Shown: piece by piece, positions 5,348 to 6,213 of the stretch
Layout: each line of letters begins with the position of its first letter
How positions within the stretch are numbered: the first letter of the stretch is position 1
Assembly (NCBI GenBank): GCA_039178835.1
Contig: JBCDFA010000421.1
Coordinates: 1 to 6,213, forward strand
Direction: 5' to 3'
From: AL-N1 sp039178835
GTDB taxonomy: Bacteria; Chloroflexota; Chloroflexia; Chloroflexales; Roseiflexaceae
DNA length: 6,213 bases
Translations under genes and position numbers: made by a program
The notes under the pieces: generated by a model
Told to the model about the DNA's origin: nothing
What the model saw: only the letters and a program-made list of their open reading frames with translations
The model's database searches: none

Positions 5348-6213
5348 CTATGGAATACGGGTTGGTGCGGGGTCGTCAGTGGGAACGGGCGAGGGGTCCA
5401 CGGGGCTACCAGTCGGGGATGGGACAGGGTCGTCAGTCGGGACGGGCGAGGGGTCGATTGGGCTGCCAGTGGGCGAAGGAGCGACGGGGTCGTCAGTTGG
5501 GACGGGTGAGGGGTCCACGGGGCTGCCAGTCGGCGATGGGGCAACGGGGTCAGCGGTGGCACTAGGGATAGGGTCGTCGGTAGGGACGGGTGATGAGGCA
5601 GGGTCGTCAGTCGGGACGGGTGATGGGACGGGGTCGTCGGTGGGGACGGGTGATGAGGCAGGGTCGTCGGTGGGGACGGGTGATGAGACAGGGTCGTCAG
5701 TTGGGACGGGTGATGGATCGATTGGGCTACCAGTTGGGATGGGTGAGGGGTCCACGGGGCTACCAGTCGGGGATGGAGCGACGGGGTCAGCGGTGGCACT
5801 AGGAACCGAATTGGTAGGCTCTTCCGTCAGTGAAGATGCAACTATTTCGACATATGGATACACATCAAAGATGCTAGTTGGTTTGAGTAATTGGACAAAG
5901 CCAGCCAAGTCCACATTATTCGAGACAGAGCCGTCCGTGGGGACGGGTGATGGAGCCACCGGGTCACCAGTAGGTGATGGGGCTACTGGATCACCGGTGG
6001 GTGATGGGGCTATCGGGTCACCAGTAGGCGATGGTACCACTGTTGCAGGAGGTGGATACACAACAGCGGTTTCAGTAGTTTCGGATTCTTGAGAAAAGCT
6101 CACAAGGGTAGTTGTATGAGCAGGGTCAGTGGCAGACTCAAGACCGACTTCAAGCGTTCCACAGCCACTAAGGAGTGACACACTACAAATACCTGTTATC
6201 GCAACTAATCCTC
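5348..6213 (-). CDS. Pro/Ser/Thr/Asp-rich repeat lipoprotein (start codon beyond right edge)
   Basis: The reading frame stays open to the edge, giving 287 visible residues and no start codon. It opens GLVAITGICSVSLLSGC, the end of a lipoprotein signal peptide with lipobox LSGC. The GTG at 6181 lies inside the signal peptide and is not the start. The mature protein is about 271 residues. Order: a short unique stretch (GTLEVGLESATDP..), 9-residue repeats of the type PSPTGDPVA, a non-repetitive island of about 40 residues (NNVDLAGFVQLLKPTSIFDV and following), then a long array of PVPTDDPVSS and PTGSPVDPS units to the end, PAPTRIP. No domain family is recognised. The composition suggests an extended, disordered surface stalk tethered to the membrane. 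There is no C-terminal anchor or folded domain after the repeats. Function is unknown. All unit lengths are multiples of three, so copy-number changes keep the frame. Confidence 0.85.
   Translation of the reverse strand, partial: GLVAITGICSVSLLSGCGTLEVGLESATDPAHTTTLVSFSQESETTETAVVYPPPATVVPSPTGDPIAPSPTGDPVAPSPTGDPVAPSPVPTDGSVSNNVDLAGFVQLLKPTSIFDVYPYVEIVASSLTEEPTNSVPSATADPVAPSPTGSPVDPSPIPTGSPIDPSPVPTDDPVSSPVPTDDPASSPVPTDDPVPSPVPTDDPASSPVPTDDPIPSATADPVAPSPTGSPVDPSPVPTDDPVAPSPTGSPIDPSPVPTDDPVPSPTGSPVDPSPVPTDDPAPTRIP
5370..5570. repeat. Long-unit tandem repeats (about 57-84 bp) in the lipoprotein C-terminus
   Basis: On the plus strand GGGTCGTCAG recurs at 5370, 5427 and 5487, giving units of 57, 60 and 84 bp, all multiples of three. 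Each unit carries the GGGCTRCCAG block that encodes a PTGSP segment on the minus strand. The units differ by scattered substitutions, so the array is not newly formed. Confidence 0.8.
5511..5566. repeat. 56-bp duplicated segment, copy 1 (copy 2 at 5748-5803)
   Basis: The two 56-bp segments differ at four positions by eye and lie 237 bp (79 codons) apart, so they are in the same frame. Both encode PSATADPVAPSPTGSPVDPS on the minus strand. They flank the 30-bp array, which suggests that a block was duplicated and then separated by expansion between the copies. Confidence 0.75.
5571..5720. repeat. 30-bp tandem repeat, five units
   Basis: Five head-to-tail 30-bp units begin at 5571, 5601, 5631, 5661 and 5691, each opening GGGTCGTCRG on the plus strand. 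They encode 10-residue PVPTDDP-type units on the minus strand. The units differ by only a few bases, so this is the most homogeneous and probably youngest part of the gene. There are no spacers, so it is not a CRISPR array. Confidence 0.9.
5748..5803. repeat. 56-bp duplicated segment, copy 2 (copy 1 at 5511-5566)
   Basis: This is the partner of the segment at 5511-5566, with four differences by eye. It lies next to the non-repetitive island of the lipoprotein and marks the start of the C-terminal repeat region on the minus strand. Confidence 0.75.
5961..6041. repeat. 27-bp tandem repeat, three units, near the lipoprotein N-terminus
   Basis: Three 27-bp units begin at 5961, 5988 and 6015 with GGRTCACC, followed by RGTRGGYGATGG. 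They encode 9-residue PSPTGDPVA units on the minus strand. A partial, more diverged unit precedes them at about 5937-5960 (PSPVPTDG). The unit is related to the PTGSP repeats after the island but has a different length. Confidence 0.85.

Noticed and set aside
5571..5720. Possible CRISPR array because of regular 30-bp units
   Set aside because: The units are directly adjacent with no spacers, encode an in-frame peptide repeat, and no cas genes are present.
5182..5799. Minus-strand 205-residue frame rich in Pro, His, Leu and Thr
   Set aside because: It is another frame of the same repeats. It runs through the terminator hairpin and has no signal peptide or known domain.
5379..6092. Plus-strand open frame of 237 residues, Gly/Ser/Thr-rich, antisense to the lipoprotein
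   Set aside because: It is a by-product of stop-free repeats whose units are multiples of three. It has no convincing ribosome site, and the minus frame has a lipoprotein signal peptide and a matching terminator.
6179..6181. GTG 6181 as the lipoprotein start
   Set aside because: It would leave only six residues before the lipobox cysteine, too short for a signal peptide, while the frame continues upstream with hydrophobic signal-peptide residues to the window edge.

Overview
The window holds five protein genes: two cut by its edges, three complete. No RNA genes, insertion sequences, CRISPR arrays or phage genes were seen. The organism is probably a Chloroflexota bacterium. The evidence is a DUF3179 lipoprotein, a secreted LVIVD-repeat protein ending in a short '..FLPIVQS' tail, and a Pro/Ser/Thr/Asp-rich lipoprotein. 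This placement rests on family resemblance and was not tested by a search.

Layout. (1) Positions 1-956, minus strand: a complete FabG-like short-chain dehydrogenase/reductase, then after 52 bp the first 41 codons of an AMP-forming acyl-CoA synthetase that runs off the left edge. The two look like a small acyl-CoA/fatty-acid metabolism operon. (2) Positions 957-1179: a divergent promoter region. (3) Positions 1180-2478, plus strand: a lipoprotein with an acidic Ala/Asp/Glu linker and a DUF3179 domain. (4) Positions 2479-2937: a convergent gene-free stretch with three hairpins; the first two look like tandem terminators for the DUF3179 gene, and the third has no obvious gene to serve. (5) Positions 2938-4926, minus strand: a secreted protein with about 14 LVIVD-type beta-propeller repeats. 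(6) Positions 4927-5347: a gene-free spacer with a very good terminator for the next gene and the leader of the LVIVD gene. (7) Positions 5348-6213, minus strand: a lipoprotein made almost wholly of in-frame Pro-rich repeats, its start codon beyond the right edge. The signal peptide continues upstream of the GTG at 6181, so that GTG is not the real start.

The left part is cytoplasmic metabolism. The other three genes all encode exported proteins, two of them lipid-anchored. The terminator and the 421-bp gap between the LVIVD gene and the repeat lipoprotein suggest separate transcription units. Nothing here amounts to a clear new multi-gene system. The items most worth a second look are the repeat lipoprotein with its isolated non-repeat island, the 2x7 repeat count of the LVIVD protein, and the orphan hairpin-plus-T-tract at 2883-2917.
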